This document shows positions 53,737-63,159 of a DNA stretch of 64,000 bases, piece after piece. The stretch is from Rhodoferax sp. TS-BS-61-7 (GTDB lineage Bacteria; Pseudomonadota; Gammaproteobacteria; Burkholderiales; Burkholderiaceae_C), in the NCBI RefSeq assembly GCF_002943465.1, contig NZ_PTQY01000001.1:558001-622000 (forward strand). Reading direction: 5' to 3'. Made by a program: the position numbers and the translations under genes. Numbering within the stretch: the first letter of the stretch is position 1; each line of letters opens with the position of its first letter. Below the pieces are notes generated by a model, which made no database searches, was not told where the DNA came from, and was given only the letters and a program-made list of their open reading frames with translations.

Positions 53737-54082
53737 CCCGTCGAATACGAGGACAACGCCTGCAAAAGTGCCCCGTAAGCGAGGTGCCCGCCAAGCGCCC
53801 ATGCGGGAAAGTCTACTGCCACCGGTTGAATCAACCACTTCAGACATTCGAATTGCAGATTTCGTAGCTGGGAAGTGGTCATTCGAGACCATACTAAAGA
53901 GTCGCCAAACTGAATCAATCGAAAGATCGACATGATTGAGGGCTAGCTATGGAAACTACACCCGAAGCCGGGGCAAGATGCGCCTGTGGCCATTCACCTA
54001 CCTACGAAAGACAAAGGAGAGGGATCAATGCGCGGATTCCTTGGATCCAGATTAGTCTTGGCAGGCGAATCCTGACTGCCAT
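53737..54082. other. Gap between PLD gene and TrfA-like gene
   Basis: 346 bp. A 47-codon plus-strand frame at 53949-54092 (METTPEAGARCACGHSPTYE...) runs into the end of the convergent gene and has no family likeness; I do not call it. No terminator or repeat was seen. Confidence 0.4.
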
Positions 54083-54781
54083 TCACGAGTAGTAAAGGCA
54101 CAGAAAAGATGGGTTGAAGGCGCACTTGTAGTGTTGTGGTGACTCACTCACATCCACATAAGACAAGAATGGTCCGTCAAATCCGAATGCGGGCATGGTC
54201 AGTCGGCAGTTGGCCAGCCGCCAAAGAGATCGCTCGATTTCTTTGTCAGTTTTTTTAACTCTGGACGGTGGTATCGGGTAGCCAATTTCTTGCTCCAACA
54301 TCTTCAATGTGAATTCAAAAGTGATTCCGCAAGGTTTATCCCGTGAAATGGTGATCAACCCCATCAGCAATGTCTGGTCCTGCTCGACTCGAAGTTCCTC
54401 GCCTTCGTATGAGATCTCAGCTTGATCTAAGTTGAATACAGGGCCGGATCGCGATGCGCGGAAAGAGCTTTCGCTGACGGAAAACAATGCACTTCCGTTC
54501 AAGCAATTAGGCCAAGCGACTTCTGTGCGATCCGTTTCTGGAAAGGCCTGTTTATAGTTCTTTTGACTCGGGGGAGATCCCCATACACGTACACCCTGGA
54601 ATTTTTCGTCCCAAACTTTGTCTTCTAAGTATTGTTTTGCCGATGCGAAAGTGAATCCATATGCGTGGCAGAAATGATCAAGCCACTGGGTATAGCTTTT
54701 TGAATTGTCCTTGCGCGATGTCTCTCTCGCCAATCTGCGAAATAGATCTAGCACCTCTTGGGTGACTTCAGGATGAGTCAT
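54083..54781 (-). CDS. TrfA-like replication initiator
   Basis: A 232-residue protein. The central segment FNLDQAEISYEGEELRVEQDQTLLMGLITISRD resembles the signature of plasmid TrfA proteins (GEEL followed by a D-x-x-x-L-x-L-L helix), and KTDKEIERSLWRLANCRLTM matches the later TrfA helix region. TrfA binds iterons to start plasmid replication. No iterons were seen nearby. The start at 54781 (MTHPEVTQEVLDLF) is preferred to one six codons earlier. Base composition is A/T-rich compared with its neighbours. It suggests the island has a plasmid-derived replication part, intact or relic. Confidence 0.65.
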   Translation of the reverse strand: MTHPEVTQEVLDLFRRLARETSRKDNSKSYTQWLDHFCHAYGFTFASAKQYLEDKVWDEKFQGVRVWGSPPSQKNYKQAFPETDRTEVAWPNCLNGSALFSVSESSFRASRSGPVFNLDQAEISYEGEELRVEQDQTLLMGLITISRDKPCGITFEFTLKMLEQEIGYPIPPSRVKKTDKEIERSLWRLANCRLTMPAFGFDGPFLSYVDVSESPQHYKCAFNPSFLCLYYS

Positions 54782-55093
54782 CAATTTTCTCCAGCACAAC
54801 GACTCAATTGGTGGATCCCCAACACCAGTGAGCCATGAATGTGGCTAAGAAAATTTCGACATCAATGAATTTGACTACGGTGAGGACTTTGCGAATGGGG
54901 ATCGCTGGCTTCCGCGGAACCAGACTTTAGTATATGTTGGAATGAAAACAAAATGCACTCACTTTGCTTTCAGTGTGTCCCCAATTCGCCCCCACTACTG
55001 CTAGTGGACCAAGTCCTCGTAAACATTGGCTTTTTTTGATTTGTCCACATTGCCTTCACTGTTTTGGTTTCATGCAGGCATGCACAAGCCTCC
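54782..55093. other. Gap between TrfA-like gene and integrase
   Basis: 312 bp, A/T-rich in 54830-55060, without a gene. It lies upstream of the TrfA-like gene, where iterons would be expected; no clear tandem repeat was found by eye. Confidence 0.4.
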
Positions 55094-56365
55094 TCACGGC
55101 GATGTTTGGGCAAACTGCTTTGCGGCGCTTCTGCCGGGAAAAGGAATGACGTCGGCGCCTGAACGCAATTGGTCTAGGTAGTCTGCCCAAATCTGGATTT
55201 GCTTGAAACGCTGGGCCAGGTACTGGGTGCGGTTGTAGCTTCGGCCATTTGAATCTTTCACCGCGTGGGCAAGATTGGCTTCGATAGCCAGCGGGTCAAG
55301 GTTGAGCTGATCGACCATCATTGTCCGTGCGCTTGCACGGAACCCATGCCAAGTTTGTGCTTTGCCGTAGCCTAGGGCATAGAGTGCACTGCGCACAGAG
55401 TTGTCACTGATGGGTCGGTCATGGCTACGTTCGCCGGGAAAAACATATCGGCCATGGCCAGTGACCGGATGCAGGTCTTGCAACAAGGCAACCGCTTGCG
55501 CCGGAAGCGGTACGACGTGGGGTTCGCCGTTTTCTTTCTCTGCCTTGGTACGTTTCATCTTGGCACTTGGAATGGTCCACAAGGCTGCGTCTAGGTCGAG
55601 CTCAGTCCATTCCATTTCTCGCAAGTTTCCGGGCCGCTGATAAACAAGTGGAGCGATCTGCAACGCAGTGCGTACCACTATGCCGCCTTTGTATGCAAAC
55701 ATGGCCCGCAGCAGCTCTCCAAATGGTGCGGGCTCTACGATAGCGGCAAAAGACTTGCTGTGATAGGGCGTGAGGCGCTTCTTCAAACCCTCTGTGATGT
55801 TGCGCTGCGAAGCATTCGCTGTGGGTAGCCAGTAGTCCCACACTTGGCGGCATAGCATCAAGACGCGATCTGCTGTTTCTAAGGCGCCCCGCTCCTCCAC
55901 CTTTTTCAGCACAGCCAATAATTCCAAGGGATGGATTTCCTCCATTTGACGTTCACCGATCCACGGGTATAGGTCGCGTTCAAGCTGGCGCAATGATCGG
56001 GTGGCGTGAGTTGGACTCCATTGCGGTGCTTGCTTCGCATACCACTCCGCTGCGACTGCCCTGAACGTGGTGCCAACTGGTATCGCTGTCTTTAGTTTTT
56101 CGACCTTGCGAGCTGCTACTGGATCGACGCCGTCAGACTTCTGGGTCTTTGCCTGATCTCGGGCTTTCCGAGCATCTTTGGGGCCCACATCGGGATAGCT
56201 CCCGAGGGCCATGCGCCCCTCCTTGCCGTCTTTGCGGTACTTCCAAAACCAGCGTTTCGAGCCGTTGGGGCCAACTTCCAAGTAAAGACCGCCTGAGCAG
56301 GCGAGGCGTACCCGCTTCTTGTCTTGGGGACAACTTGCATTTTTGCATTCGACATCGGTCAGCAT
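55094..56365 (-). CDS. Tyrosine integrase (DUF4102/P4 type)
   Basis: A 423-residue recombinase. N-terminal arm-binding DUF4102 domain (LACSGGLYLEVGPNGSKRWFWKYRKDGKEGRMALGSYPDV), core-binding domain ~95-200, catalytic domain with Arg in YQRPGNLREMEW, HGFRASART (HxxR), LAHAV and a Tyr in SYNRTQYL. The start is ATG 56365 because a GGAGG stands 9 nt upstream; an ATG at 56374 directly abuts that GGAGG and could not use it. It reads away from ssrA, in the same direction as ssrA, as usual for integrases targeting a 3' RNA gene end. Confidence 0.93.
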   Translation of the reverse strand: MLTDVECKNASCPQDKKRVRLACSGGLYLEVGPNGSKRWFWKYRKDGKEGRMALGSYPDVGPKDARKARDQAKTQKSDGVDPVAARKVEKLKTAIPVGTTFRAVAAEWYAKQAPQWSPTHATRSLRQLERDLYPWIGERQMEEIHPLELLAVLKKVEERGALETADRVLMLCRQVWDYWLPTANASQRNITEGLKKRLTPYHSKSFAAIVEPAPFGELLRAMFAYKGGIVVRTALQIAPLVYQRPGNLREMEWTELDLDAALWTIPSAKMKRTKAEKENGEPHVVPLPAQAVALLQDLHPVTGHGRYVFPGERSHDRPISDNSVRSALYALGYGKAQTWHGFRASARTMMVDQLNLDPLAIEANLAHAVKDSNGRSYNRTQYLAQRFKQIQIWADYLDQLRSGADVIPFPGRSAAKQFAQTSP

Positions 56366-56380
56366 GGGGAACATCCTCCA
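56366..56380 (-). promoter_or_regulatory. Shine-Dalgarno deciding the integrase start
   Basis: On the minus strand TGGAGG is followed immediately by ATGTTCCCC and then the ATG at 56365. The 9-nt spacing fits the inner ATG only. Confidence 0.75.
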
Positions 56381-56385
56381 GGGTA

Positions 56386-56446
56386 ACGGGGGAACAAACT
56401 CAATATTCGGAGTCTACCCCCACTCTGTTCCCCCGTTTGTTCCCCC
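56386..56446. repeat. Right-end TGTTCCCCC repeats beside integrase (arm/att candidate)
   Basis: Two direct TGTTCCCCC units at 56426-56446 (separated by GTT) and an inverted unit, GGGGGAACAAAC, at 56388-56399, all just upstream of the integrase gene. The direct pair matches 35109-35129 with one difference. The arrangement fits arm-type sites for the integrase. Confidence 0.75.
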
Positions 56447-56519
56447 AACTTGGGTCGGATGTTCGCACACCGCACTGGATGAATGCGGAAGCAAGATATA
56501 CGTAAGACATTGATTTATA

Positions 56520-56560
56520 AAAGAAAAAAGGCGTTTGCCGAACTTCAGCAAACGCCTTTG
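56520..56560 (-). terminator. ssrA terminator
   Basis: A perfect 12-bp stem AAAGGCGTTTGC / GCAAACGCCTTT with a 9-base loop; on the minus strand it is followed by a T-rich run. It lies 11 bp beyond the ssrA 3' end and remains intact, so the island did not separate ssrA from its terminator. Confidence 0.88.
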
Positions 56561-56570
56561 GACTTCAGTA

Positions 56571-56947
56571 TGGTGGAGCTGGGGGGATTTGAACCCCCGT
56601 CCGCAAACCTTCTTCGAACAGTTCTACATGTGTAGCCATCTGGTTTGGATCTCGCTCCTTGCATCGCGCAGTGGCACGCTATGCAAGACGCCAGCAACCT
56701 ATTGTCTCGACCCACCCTAAGTTACCCAAGGCAGGCCCAGCCGAATGAAATTAGCCCACAGCCTGGATGGCTTGCGCCACCCTTGCCCAGCCTATCGGCT
56801 TGCTGTTGTGAGCCTCACGTGCAATTAAGCAGCGAGTGCGAAACGTTCGTCGTTTGCAGTTAGTTTGTTTGAATCTGTTTTACGAGCGCATTCAGCTCGA
56901 CATGCCCTGCTGCGCGTCCGAATCCACGTCGAAACCAGTGCAGCCCC
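56571..56947 (-). ncRNA. ssrA: Transfer-messenger RNA (tmRNA)
   Basis: About 377 nt. The 5' end reads GGGGCTGCACTGGTTTCGAC and the 3' end is the tRNA-like GGTTCAAATCCCCCCAGCTC followed by CACCA, with the T-loop. The tag frame at 56857-56825 reads GCA AAC GAC GAA CGT TTC GCA CTC GCT GCT TAA, giving ANDERFALAA. This is a one-piece tmRNA that rescues stalled ribosomes and tags the products for proteolysis. It lies 12 bp beyond the gph stop. The island integrase lies next to its 3' end. Confidence 0.97.
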
Positions 56948-56959
56948 TCAGCATCTATT

Positions 56960-57631
56960 TTAGGTGCCAGGCAGCAATTGCAAGAGGGCCAGGGGAGATT
57001 TAATTTCGGCGTCCGCCTGCCACGCTGCGGTGTCGAGGTGGCTGCCGAGGTAACCGTAGGTCGCGGCAACGGTGCGCATGCCAGCGGCACGCCCCGCCAC
57101 GATGTCGCGCTCGTCATCCCCGACGTAGATGCAGGCCTGCGGGTCTACCCCCAAGCGCCTGGCCGCTTCCAGCAGCGGGGCGGGATGCGGCTTGGCGTGG
57201 GGGGTTGTGTCTCCACTCACGATGGCGCCCGCACTGGCAAACAAGGGTATGGATTGGGTCAGCGGATTGGTAAAACGTTGGGACTTATTGGTCACCACGC
57301 CCCAAGGAAGTTGGCGCTGTTCCAAGGCGTGTAACAAGGCCGGAACGCCCTCAAACGCATAGGTGCTGTGCGTCATGCAGCGCTCGTAATTGACAAAAAA
57401 CTCTTCCCGCATCGTCTCAAAATCAGGGTGTTGTGGTGACATGCCAAACGCCACTTGCAACATTCCACGCGCGCCGGCACCCGCCATAGGGCGGTAAAGC
57501 GCAGACGGCAGGGAGGGCAACCCACGGTCTACCCGCATCTTGTCGGCAGCGGCGCCCAGATCGGGCGCACTGTCGATCAACGTGCCATCCAGATCAAACA
57601 GCACGGCACATACGTTGGAAAATGTAGGCAT
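56960..57631 (-). CDS. gph: Phosphoglycolate phosphatase (HAD family)
   Basis: A 223-residue HAD hydrolase: nucleophile motif VLFDLDGTLIDSAPDL, Thr/Ser-type motif II in WGVVTNKS, Lys in KPHPAPLLEAARRLG and the acidic motif YVGDDERDIVAGRAAGM. It removes phosphate from 2-phosphoglycolate formed in DNA repair. Its ATG overlaps the ubiG stop (TGATG), the usual ubiG-gph pairing of betaproteobacteria. Related sugar phosphatases cannot be fully excluded. Confidence 0.9.
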   Translation of the reverse strand: MPTFSNVCAVLFDLDGTLIDSAPDLGAAADKMRVDRGLPSLPSALYRPMAGAGARGMLQVAFGMSPQHPDFETMREEFFVNYERCMTHSTYAFEGVPALLHALEQRQLPWGVVTNKSQRFTNPLTQSIPLFASAGAIVSGDTTPHAKPHPAPLLEAARRLGVDPQACIYVGDDERDIVAGRAAGMRTVAATYGYLGSHLDTAAWQADAEIKSPLALLQLLPGT

Positions 57632-58350
57632 CAGGTGGTCACCAGCGGTTTACGGGTCGCAACCAAGTAATTGACCTGGGTGTTGCTACTCATGGCATAA
57701 CGACGGGTCAGCGGGTTGTAACCCAGGCCACAGCTGCTTTGCAGATCCAGGCCCGCACGCCGACAAAACAAGGCCAGCTCACTGGGACGGATCATCTTGG
57801 CGTACTCATGTGTTCCACGCGGCAACAAACCGAGCAAATATTCGGCACCCACGATGGCTTGAAGAAACGCCATCGAGTTTCGATTCAACGTCGAGAAGAA
57901 CACCCAACCACCCGGCTTCACCAAAGTGGAACAGGCTTGCACGACGGAGGCTGGATCTGGCACATGCTCCAGCATTTCCATACAAGTCACTACATCATAA
58001 GCCGCAGGCTGCTCGGCAGCCAAGGCCTCCGCACTGATCTCTTGATAACCAACATTGGGGGTTTGTGCCTCCAGCGCGTGCAGCTGAGCCACACGCAAAG
58101 CCTTGGAGGACAAATCAATACCGGTAACCAATGCACCTTTGCGGGCCATGGAGTCCGCCAGAATGCCTCCGCCACATCCAACATCCAGCGCCGTTTTGCC
58201 CTGTAGTAGTGCAAACGACTGAATCCAATCCAGACGTAAAGGATTGATCTGGTGCAGTGGGCGAAACTCACTTTCCAGATCCCACCAACGGTGGGCCAGT
58301 TCAGAAAATTTGGCCAATTCGGCCGGATCGGCATTCAAGGTGGGGTTCAT
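57631..58350 (-). CDS. ubiG: Ubiquinone biosynthesis O-methyltransferase
   Basis: A 239-residue SAM methyltransferase. The start [34 protein letters not shown] is typical for UbiG; the SAM motif is [16 protein letters not shown], and later EMLEHVPDP and FFSTLNRN. It does both O-methylations of the ubiquinone ring. It is coupled with gph downstream. Confidence 0.95.
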   Translation of the reverse strand: MNPTLNADPAELAKFSELAHRWWDLESEFRPLHQINPLRLDWIQSFALLQGKTALDVGCGGGILADSMARKGALVTGIDLSSKALRVAQLHALEAQTPNVGYQEISAEALAAEQPAAYDVVTCMEMLEHVPDPASVVQACSTLVKPGGWVFFSTLNRNSMAFLQAIVGAEYLLGLLPRGTHEYAKMIRPSELALFCRRAGLDLQSSCGLGYNPLTRRYAMSSNTQVNYLVATRKPLVTT

Positions 58351-58372
58351 AGTGCGATGGTGGCATAGACAA

Positions 58373-58400
58373 GAAAAAACCCGCCGAAGCGGGTTTTTTC
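58373..58400 (-). terminator. Terminator after ompA
   Basis: GAAAAAACCCGC pairs with GCGGGTTTTTTC around CGAA. It lies just past the ompA stop and before the ubiG start on the minus strand. Confidence 0.85.
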
Positions 58401-58422
58401 AGAAACCATGGGGATGGTCGAA

Positions 58423-59064
58423 TTATTTGGCGCGAGTGCCAACCACTTCGATTTCCACGCGGCGGTTTTTAGCCTTGCCTTCTTTGGTCTTGTTGTCAGC
58501 AACGGGTTGCTTTTCGCCCTTGCCTTCAGTGTAAACACGGTTCTTTTCAATGCCCTTGGACACCAAATAAGCTTTCACAGCTTCGGAACGTGCCACAGAC
58601 AGCTTTTGGTTGTACGCATCATCACCGGTGGAGTCAGTGTGACCCACTGCAATGATCACTTCCAGGTTGATACCCTTGACTTTGCTGACCAGATCGTCCA
58701 GCTTGGCTTTACCTTCAGGCTTCAACACAGACTTGTCAAAGTCAAAGAAAGCGTCGGCAGCGTAAGTGACTTTGCTGGCAGCTGCAGCAGCGGCTGGTGC
58801 AGCGGCGGCGGGAGCAGCAGCTGCGGGCTTGGCAGCAGCAGGAGCTGGTGCAGCAGCGGGAGCGGCAGGAGCAGCAGCCAAAGCGCCATCGCAACCAGCG
58901 GCTGCAGTGGCAGGAGTCCAGCTAGCATCACGCCAGCATTGGCCGGAAGCGTTCTTCCAGACATCACCAGCAGCACTGCGCCAGTTGTGGATTTCTTGGG
59001 CACCAGCGGCAGTCGCCAAAGCGGCGGTAGCGATCAGGATTGCTACTTTGTTCAATTGTTTCAT
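58423..59064 (-). CDS. OmpA-family outer-membrane protein
   Basis: A 213-residue protein. Signal peptide MKQLNKVAILIATAALATAAGAQ; a short Trp/Cys-containing region; an Ala/Pro-rich linker of about 45 residues; and a peptidoglycan-binding OmpA C-terminal domain (TYAADAFFDFDKSVLKPEGKAKLDDL, GHTDSTGDDAYNQKLSVARSEAVKAYLVSKGI, NRRVEIEVVG). It lacks the eight-strand barrel of enteric OmpA. It probably anchors the outer membrane to the wall. The start at 59064 has an AAGGAAGG Shine-Dalgarno. Confidence 0.93.
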   Translation of the reverse strand: MKQLNKVAILIATAALATAAGAQEIHNWRSAAGDVWKNASGQCWRDASWTPATAAAGCDGALAAAPAAPAAAPAPAAAKPAAAAPAAAAPAAAAAASKVTYAADAFFDFDKSVLKPEGKAKLDDLVSKVKGINLEVIIAVGHTDSTGDDAYNQKLSVARSEAVKAYLVSKGIEKNRVYTEGKGEKQPVADNKTKEGKAKNRRVEIEVVGTRAK

Positions 59065-59298
59065 GAGACCTTCCTTTATCGGGACAAACTGCAGCATGGC
59101 TGCGACTAATTGTGTGACGCCCTAGGCCTTGTGCACCAAAGACGTTCGCACTATTGTGCCATAGCGCAGGGCCGCTTTTGAAACATCTGTATCACGCATG
59201 TAACTCCATCGGCAGGGAGCCCGTGTTTGTTGCTCTGATGCCACAGCAAGGCGGCCGTAGAATCGAGAGCTGTCCATGACACCGTCCACAGTCTATCC

Positions 59299-61938
59299 AT
59301 GACCCAGTTCGCCAAAGAAACCCTGCCCATCAGTCTTGAAGAGGAAATGCGTCGGAGCTACCTCGATTACGCCATGAGCGTGATCGTGGGCCGCGCCCTC
59401 CCCGATGCGCGGGACGGCTTGAAGCCGGTGCACCGCCGTGTGCTGTTTGCGATGCACGAGCTCAACAACGACTGGAACCGCGCCTACAAAAAATCCGCCC
59501 GTATCGTGGGTGACGTCATTGGTAAATACCACCCCCACGGTGACCAGTCGGTCTACGACACCATCGTGCGTATGGCGCAAGACTTTTCGATGCGCCATAT
59601 GCTGGTGGACGGCCAGGGCAACTTCGGCTCTGTGGACGGCGACAACGCGGCGGCGATGCGGTATACCGAAATCCGCCTGTCCAAAATGGCCCACGAACTG
59701 CTGGCCGATCTGGACAAGGAAACCGTGGACTTCGGGCCCAACTATGACGGCTCCGAAAAAGAACCGCTGGTGCTGCCCACCCGTATCCCCAACTTGCTGG
59801 TCAACGGCTCGGGGGGTATTGCCGTGGGTATGGCGACCAACATCCCGCCGCACAACCTGAACGAAGTGGTGGATGCTTGCTTGCATTTGCTGAAAAACCC
59901 AGGTGCTTCCATCGACGAATTGATGGAAATCATCCCGGCGCCCGACTTCCCTACCGCCGGCATTATTTACGGCATCAATGGCGTCAAGGACGGTTACCGC
60001 ACCGGCCGCGGCCGCGTGGTGATGCGCGCCAAGTGCCATTTTGAAGACATCGACAAAGGCCAACGCCAGGCCATCATCGTCGACGAGCTGCCCTACCAGG
60101 TCAATAAAAAGACGCTGCAGGAACGCATGGCCGAACTGGTGCACGAGAAGAAAATCGAAGGCATCAGCCACATCCAGGACGAGTCCGACAAGTCCGGCAT
60201 GCGCCTGGTGATCGAACTCAAGCGCGGCGAAGTGCCTGAGGTGGTGCTGAACAATCTGTACAAGCAGACGCAGTTGCAGGACACCTTCGGCATCAACATG
60301 GTGGCGCTGGTGAATGGCCAGCCCAAGCTGTGCAACCTGAAGGACCTGATCGAGGTCTTCCTGCAGCACCGCCGTGAAGTGGTGACACGCCGCACGGTCT
60401 TCAACCTGCGCAAGGCCCGTGAACGCGGCCATGTGTTGGAAGGTTTGGCCGTGGCCATGGCCAACATCGATGAGTTCATTCGTATCATCCGCGAATCGCC
60501 CACGCCACCCGTGGCCAAGCTGGAACTGATGAACCGCCCTTGGGACAGCAAACTGGTGCGCGAGATGCTCACGCGCACCCGCGCTGACGGCGGTGTGGTA
60601 AATGCAGACGACTACCGCCCCGATGGCCTGGAAAAAGAATTTGGCATGGGCAAGGACGGCCTGTACCGCCTGAGCGACACACAAGCGCAGGAAATTCTGC
60701 AGATGCGCCTGCAACGCCTGACCGGCCTGGAACAAGACAAGGTGGTTGCCGAATACAAAGAGGTGATGGGCGAGATCGAAGACTTGCTGGACATTCTGGC
60801 CAAGCCCGAACGTGTCTCCACCATCATTGGTGAAGAGCTGGGCCATGTGAAACAGGAATTCGGCCAAAGCAAGCTGGGCGCACGCCGCTCGTTGGTCGAA
60901 CACTCCTCTTTTGACCTGTCCACCGAAGACCTGATCACCCCCACCGACATGGTGGTGACCATGAGCCACAGCGGCTACATCAAGAGCCAACCGCTGGGCG
61001 AATACCGCGCCCAGAAGCGCGGCGGCCGTGGCAAACAGGCCACCGCCACCAAAGAAGACGATTGGGTCGACCAGCTGTTTGTGGCCAACACCCACGACTA
61101 CATCCTGTGCTTCTCCAACCGCGGCCGGCTGTACTGGCTCAAGGTCTGGGAAGTGCCGCAGGGCTCGCGCGGTTCGCGCGGCCGCCCTATCGTCAACATG
61201 TTCCCCTTGCAAGAGGGCGAAAAAATCACCGTGGTGCTCGCACTAACCGGTGAAAAACGCACCTTCCCGGCCGACCAGTATGTGTTCATGGCCACCAGCA
61301 TGGGCACGGTCAAGAAGACTGCGCTGGACGAATTCAGCAACCCGCGCAAGGGCGGCATCATTGCCGTGAACCTGGACGAGGGCGACTACCTGATTGGCGC
61401 CGCACTGACCGACGGCAAACACGACGTGATGCTGTTCAGCGACGGCGGCAAGGCTGTGCGCTTTGACGAAGACGATGTGCGTCCGCTGGGCCGCAATGCT
61501 CGCGGTGTGCGCGGCATGTCGCTGGACGTGGGCCAAAGCGTGATTGCCATGCTGGTCGCCGAAGACGAACAGCAAAGCGTGCTGACCGCGACTGAAAACG
61601 GCTACGGCAAACGCACCAGCATCACCGAATACACCCGCCACGGCCGTGGCACCAAGGGCATGATTGCGATCCAGCAGTCCGAGCGCAACGGCAAAGTGGT
61701 TGCCGCCACGCTGGTGCATGTGGACGACGAAATCATGCTGATCACCGACAAGGGCGTGTTGGTGCGCACCCGTGTTAGCGAGATCCGCGAGCTCGGCCGT
61801 GCCACGCAAGGTGTGACGCTGATTGGACTGGACGAAGGCTCCAAGCTCAGTGGCCTGCAACGCATTGTGGAAAACGACGCCAACCCGGCCGACGCAGAGT
61901 CGGGCGAGGATGCAGGCGACGAGGCCGAAGGCGCGTAA
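59299..61938 (+). CDS. gyrA: DNA gyrase subunit A
   Basis: An 879-residue type II topoisomerase subunit. Seen: [26 protein letters not shown], catalytic Tyr122 in [11 protein letters not shown], the GyrA-box-like QKRGGRGKQ and the six-bladed C-terminal domain with an acidic tail ([13 protein letters not shown]). The quinolone-resistance region reads [13 protein letters not shown], so the position equal to E. coli Ser83 is Gln and the next is Ser; Asp87 is kept. It pairs with GyrB encoded elsewhere. Confidence 0.97.
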   Translation: MTQFAKETLPISLEEEMRRSYLDYAMSVIVGRALPDARDGLKPVHRRVLFAMHELNNDWNRAYKKSARIVGDVIGKYHPHGDQSVYDTIVRMAQDFSMRHMLVDGQGNFGSVDGDNAAAMRYTEIRLSKMAHELLADLDKETVDFGPNYDGSEKEPLVLPTRIPNLLVNGSGGIAVGMATNIPPHNLNEVVDACLHLLKNPGASIDELMEIIPAPDFPTAGIIYGINGVKDGYRTGRGRVVMRAKCHFEDIDKGQRQAIIVDELPYQVNKKTLQERMAELVHEKKIEGISHIQDESDKSGMRLVIELKRGEVPEVVLNNLYKQTQLQDTFGINMVALVNGQPKLCNLKDLIEVFLQHRREVVTRRTVFNLRKARERGHVLEGLAVAMANIDEFIRIIRESPTPPVAKLELMNRPWDSKLVREMLTRTRADGGVVNADDYRPDGLEKEFGMGKDGLYRLSDTQAQEILQMRLQRLTGLEQDKVVAEYKEVMGEIEDLLDILAKPERVSTIIGEELGHVKQEFGQSKLGARRSLVEHSSFDLSTEDLITPTDMVVTMSHSGYIKSQPLGEYRAQKRGGRGKQATATKEDDWVDQLFVANTHDYILCFSNRGRLYWLKVWEVPQGSRGSRGRPIVNMFPLQEGEKITVVLALTGEKRTFPADQYVFMATSMGTVKKTALDEFSNPRKGGIIAVNLDEGDYLIGAALTDGKHDVMLFSDGGKAVRFDEDDVRPLGRNARGVRGMSLDVGQSVIAMLVAEDEQQSVLTATENGYGKRTSITEYTRHGRGTKGMIAIQQSERNGKVVAATLVHVDDEIMLITDKGVLVRTRVSEIRELGRATQGVTLIGLDEGSKLSGLQRIVENDANPADAESGEDAGDEAEGA

Positions 61939-61955
61939 GCACAGCGAAACGCTCC

Positions 61956-62010
61956 TGAATTGATAGCTGCTGGCGCATATTTAACGGGGGCTAGAGCCCT
62001 ATTTAACCCA
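61956..62010 (+). repeat. Dispersed ~50-bp repeat, copy D
   Basis: Reads TGATAGCTGCTGGCGCATAT, then GGGGGCTAGAGCCCTATTTA nearby. It lies between gyrA and serC. See copies at 11181, 22092 and 29445. Confidence 0.75.
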
Positions 62011-62021
62011 TAAACCTGCGA

Positions 62022-63149
62022 ATGCAACGTCCCTACAACTTCTCGGCCGGTCCGGCCGCCATGCCAGCGGAAGTGCTGGCGCAAGCTGCCGACGAGATGT
62101 TGGACTGGCCCGACGCCAATGGCCAGCGCTGTGGCATGGGTGTGATGGAGATGAGCCACCGCGGCAAGGAGTTCCAGAGCATTTACGAGGCCGCAGAGGC
62201 CAGCCTGCGGGAACTGCTGGAAGTGCCCGCGCAGTTCAAGATCCTGTTCATGCAGGGCGGCGGATTGGCTGAAAACGCCATCGTGCCGCTGAACCTCAGC
62301 GCCCTGCGGGCTCAGTCGGGACAGCCGGGTGTGACGGACTTTGTGGTGACCGGCAGCTGGAGCGAGAAGTCGCTCAAGGAAGCGGGCAAGTACAGCCAAG
62401 CCCGCACCGCAGTGTCAGGCAAAGACGGAGGCTTCACGGCCATTCCGCCTGTCAGCGGCTGGCACCTGAGCACAGATGCCAGCTACGTGCACCTGTGCAC
62501 CAACGAAACCATCAACGGCGTGGAGTTCCAGGCCCTGCCAGACCTCAAAGCCCTGGGCTCCAAGGCGGAGCTGGTGATCGACTTCTCGTCCCACGTGGCC
62601 TCGCGCCCGGTGGACTGGAGCAAGGTGGGCTTGGCCTTTGGCGGCGCCCAAAAGAACCTGGGCCCTGCCGGCCTCACCCTCGTGGTGGTGCGTGAAGACC
62701 TGCTAGGCCATGCCTTGCCGGTCTGCCCCAGTGCCTTCAACTACCAAACGGTGGCCGACAACGGATCCATGTACAACACACCGCCCACCTACGCTATTTA
62801 CATGGCGGGTCTGGTGTTCCAGTGGCTCAAGCGCCAGGGCGGCATTGCTGCCATGGAAGCGCGCAACATCGCCAAGGCCGAACTGCTATACGGCGCGATT
62901 GATGCCACCGGTTTTTATATGAACGGAGTCGCCCGCGGCGCCCGCTCGCGCATGAACGTGCCCTTCTTCCTGCGCAACGAATCGCTCAACGACGCCTTCC
63001 TGGTCGGGGCCAAAGCCGCCGGACTGCTGCAGCTCAAAGGCCACAAGTCGGTCGGCGGCATGCGCGCCAGTATTTACAACGCCATGCCCATCGAAGGTGT
63101 GCAAACACTGGTGCAGTACATGCAAGAGTTTGAACGCACCCACGGCTAA
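62022..63149 (+). CDS. serC: Phosphoserine aminotransferase
   Basis: A 375-residue PLP enzyme of serine (and pyridoxal) synthesis. The start [18 protein letters not shown], the motif [17 protein letters not shown], the PLP lysine in [16 protein letters not shown] and the end [28 protein letters not shown] are all diagnostic. It is followed 10 bp later by pheA, a common gammaproteobacterial/betaproteobacterial gene order. Confidence 0.96.
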   Translation: MQRPYNFSAGPAAMPAEVLAQAADEMLDWPDANGQRCGMGVMEMSHRGKEFQSIYEAAEASLRELLEVPAQFKILFMQGGGLAENAIVPLNLSALRAQSGQPGVTDFVVTGSWSEKSLKEAGKYSQARTAVSGKDGGFTAIPPVSGWHLSTDASYVHLCTNETINGVEFQALPDLKALGSKAELVIDFSSHVASRPVDWSKVGLAFGGAQKNLGPAGLTLVVVREDLLGHALPVCPSAFNYQTVADNGSMYNTPPTYAIYMAGLVFQWLKRQGGIAAMEARNIAKAELLYGAIDATGFYMNGVARGARSRMNVPFFLRNESLNDAFLVGAKAAGLLQLKGHKSVGGMRASIYNAMPIEGVQTLVQYMQEFERTHG

Positions 63150-63159
63150 AACACCCACC

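Larger units (their letters stand above)
35026..56520. mobile_element. Integrated island between arfB and ssrA (P4-satellite-like, defence cargo)
   Basis: About 21.5 kb between two core rescue genes. It holds a tyrosine integrase at the ssrA end, an AlpA-type regulator, a Toprim-DUF927 primase/ATPase, a TrfA-like initiator, a type I restriction operon, a FRG-domain gene and a helicase/nuclease trio. Paired TGTTCCCCC repeats lie at 35109 and 56426 in the same orientation. No conjugation or capsid genes are present, so it would need a helper to move. Exact ends are not established: no direct repeat of the ssrA 3' end was found on the left side, so the stated limits are the nearest flanking terminators. 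Confidence 0.8.

Noticed and set aside
53949..54092. 47-codon frame with a CxCGH motif
   Set aside because: Runs into the convergent TrfA-like gene; a single Cys/His cluster is not enough evidence.
58750..58900. Repetitive GCAGC-rich tract
   Set aside because: It codes the Ala/Pro linker of the OmpA-family protein and is not a separate repeat or CRISPR.
59293..61212. Long minus-strand open frame (639 codons) opposite gyrA
   Set aside because: It is the codon shadow of a well-recognised gyrA in GC-rich DNA; the translation is His/Val/Gln-rich without family features.
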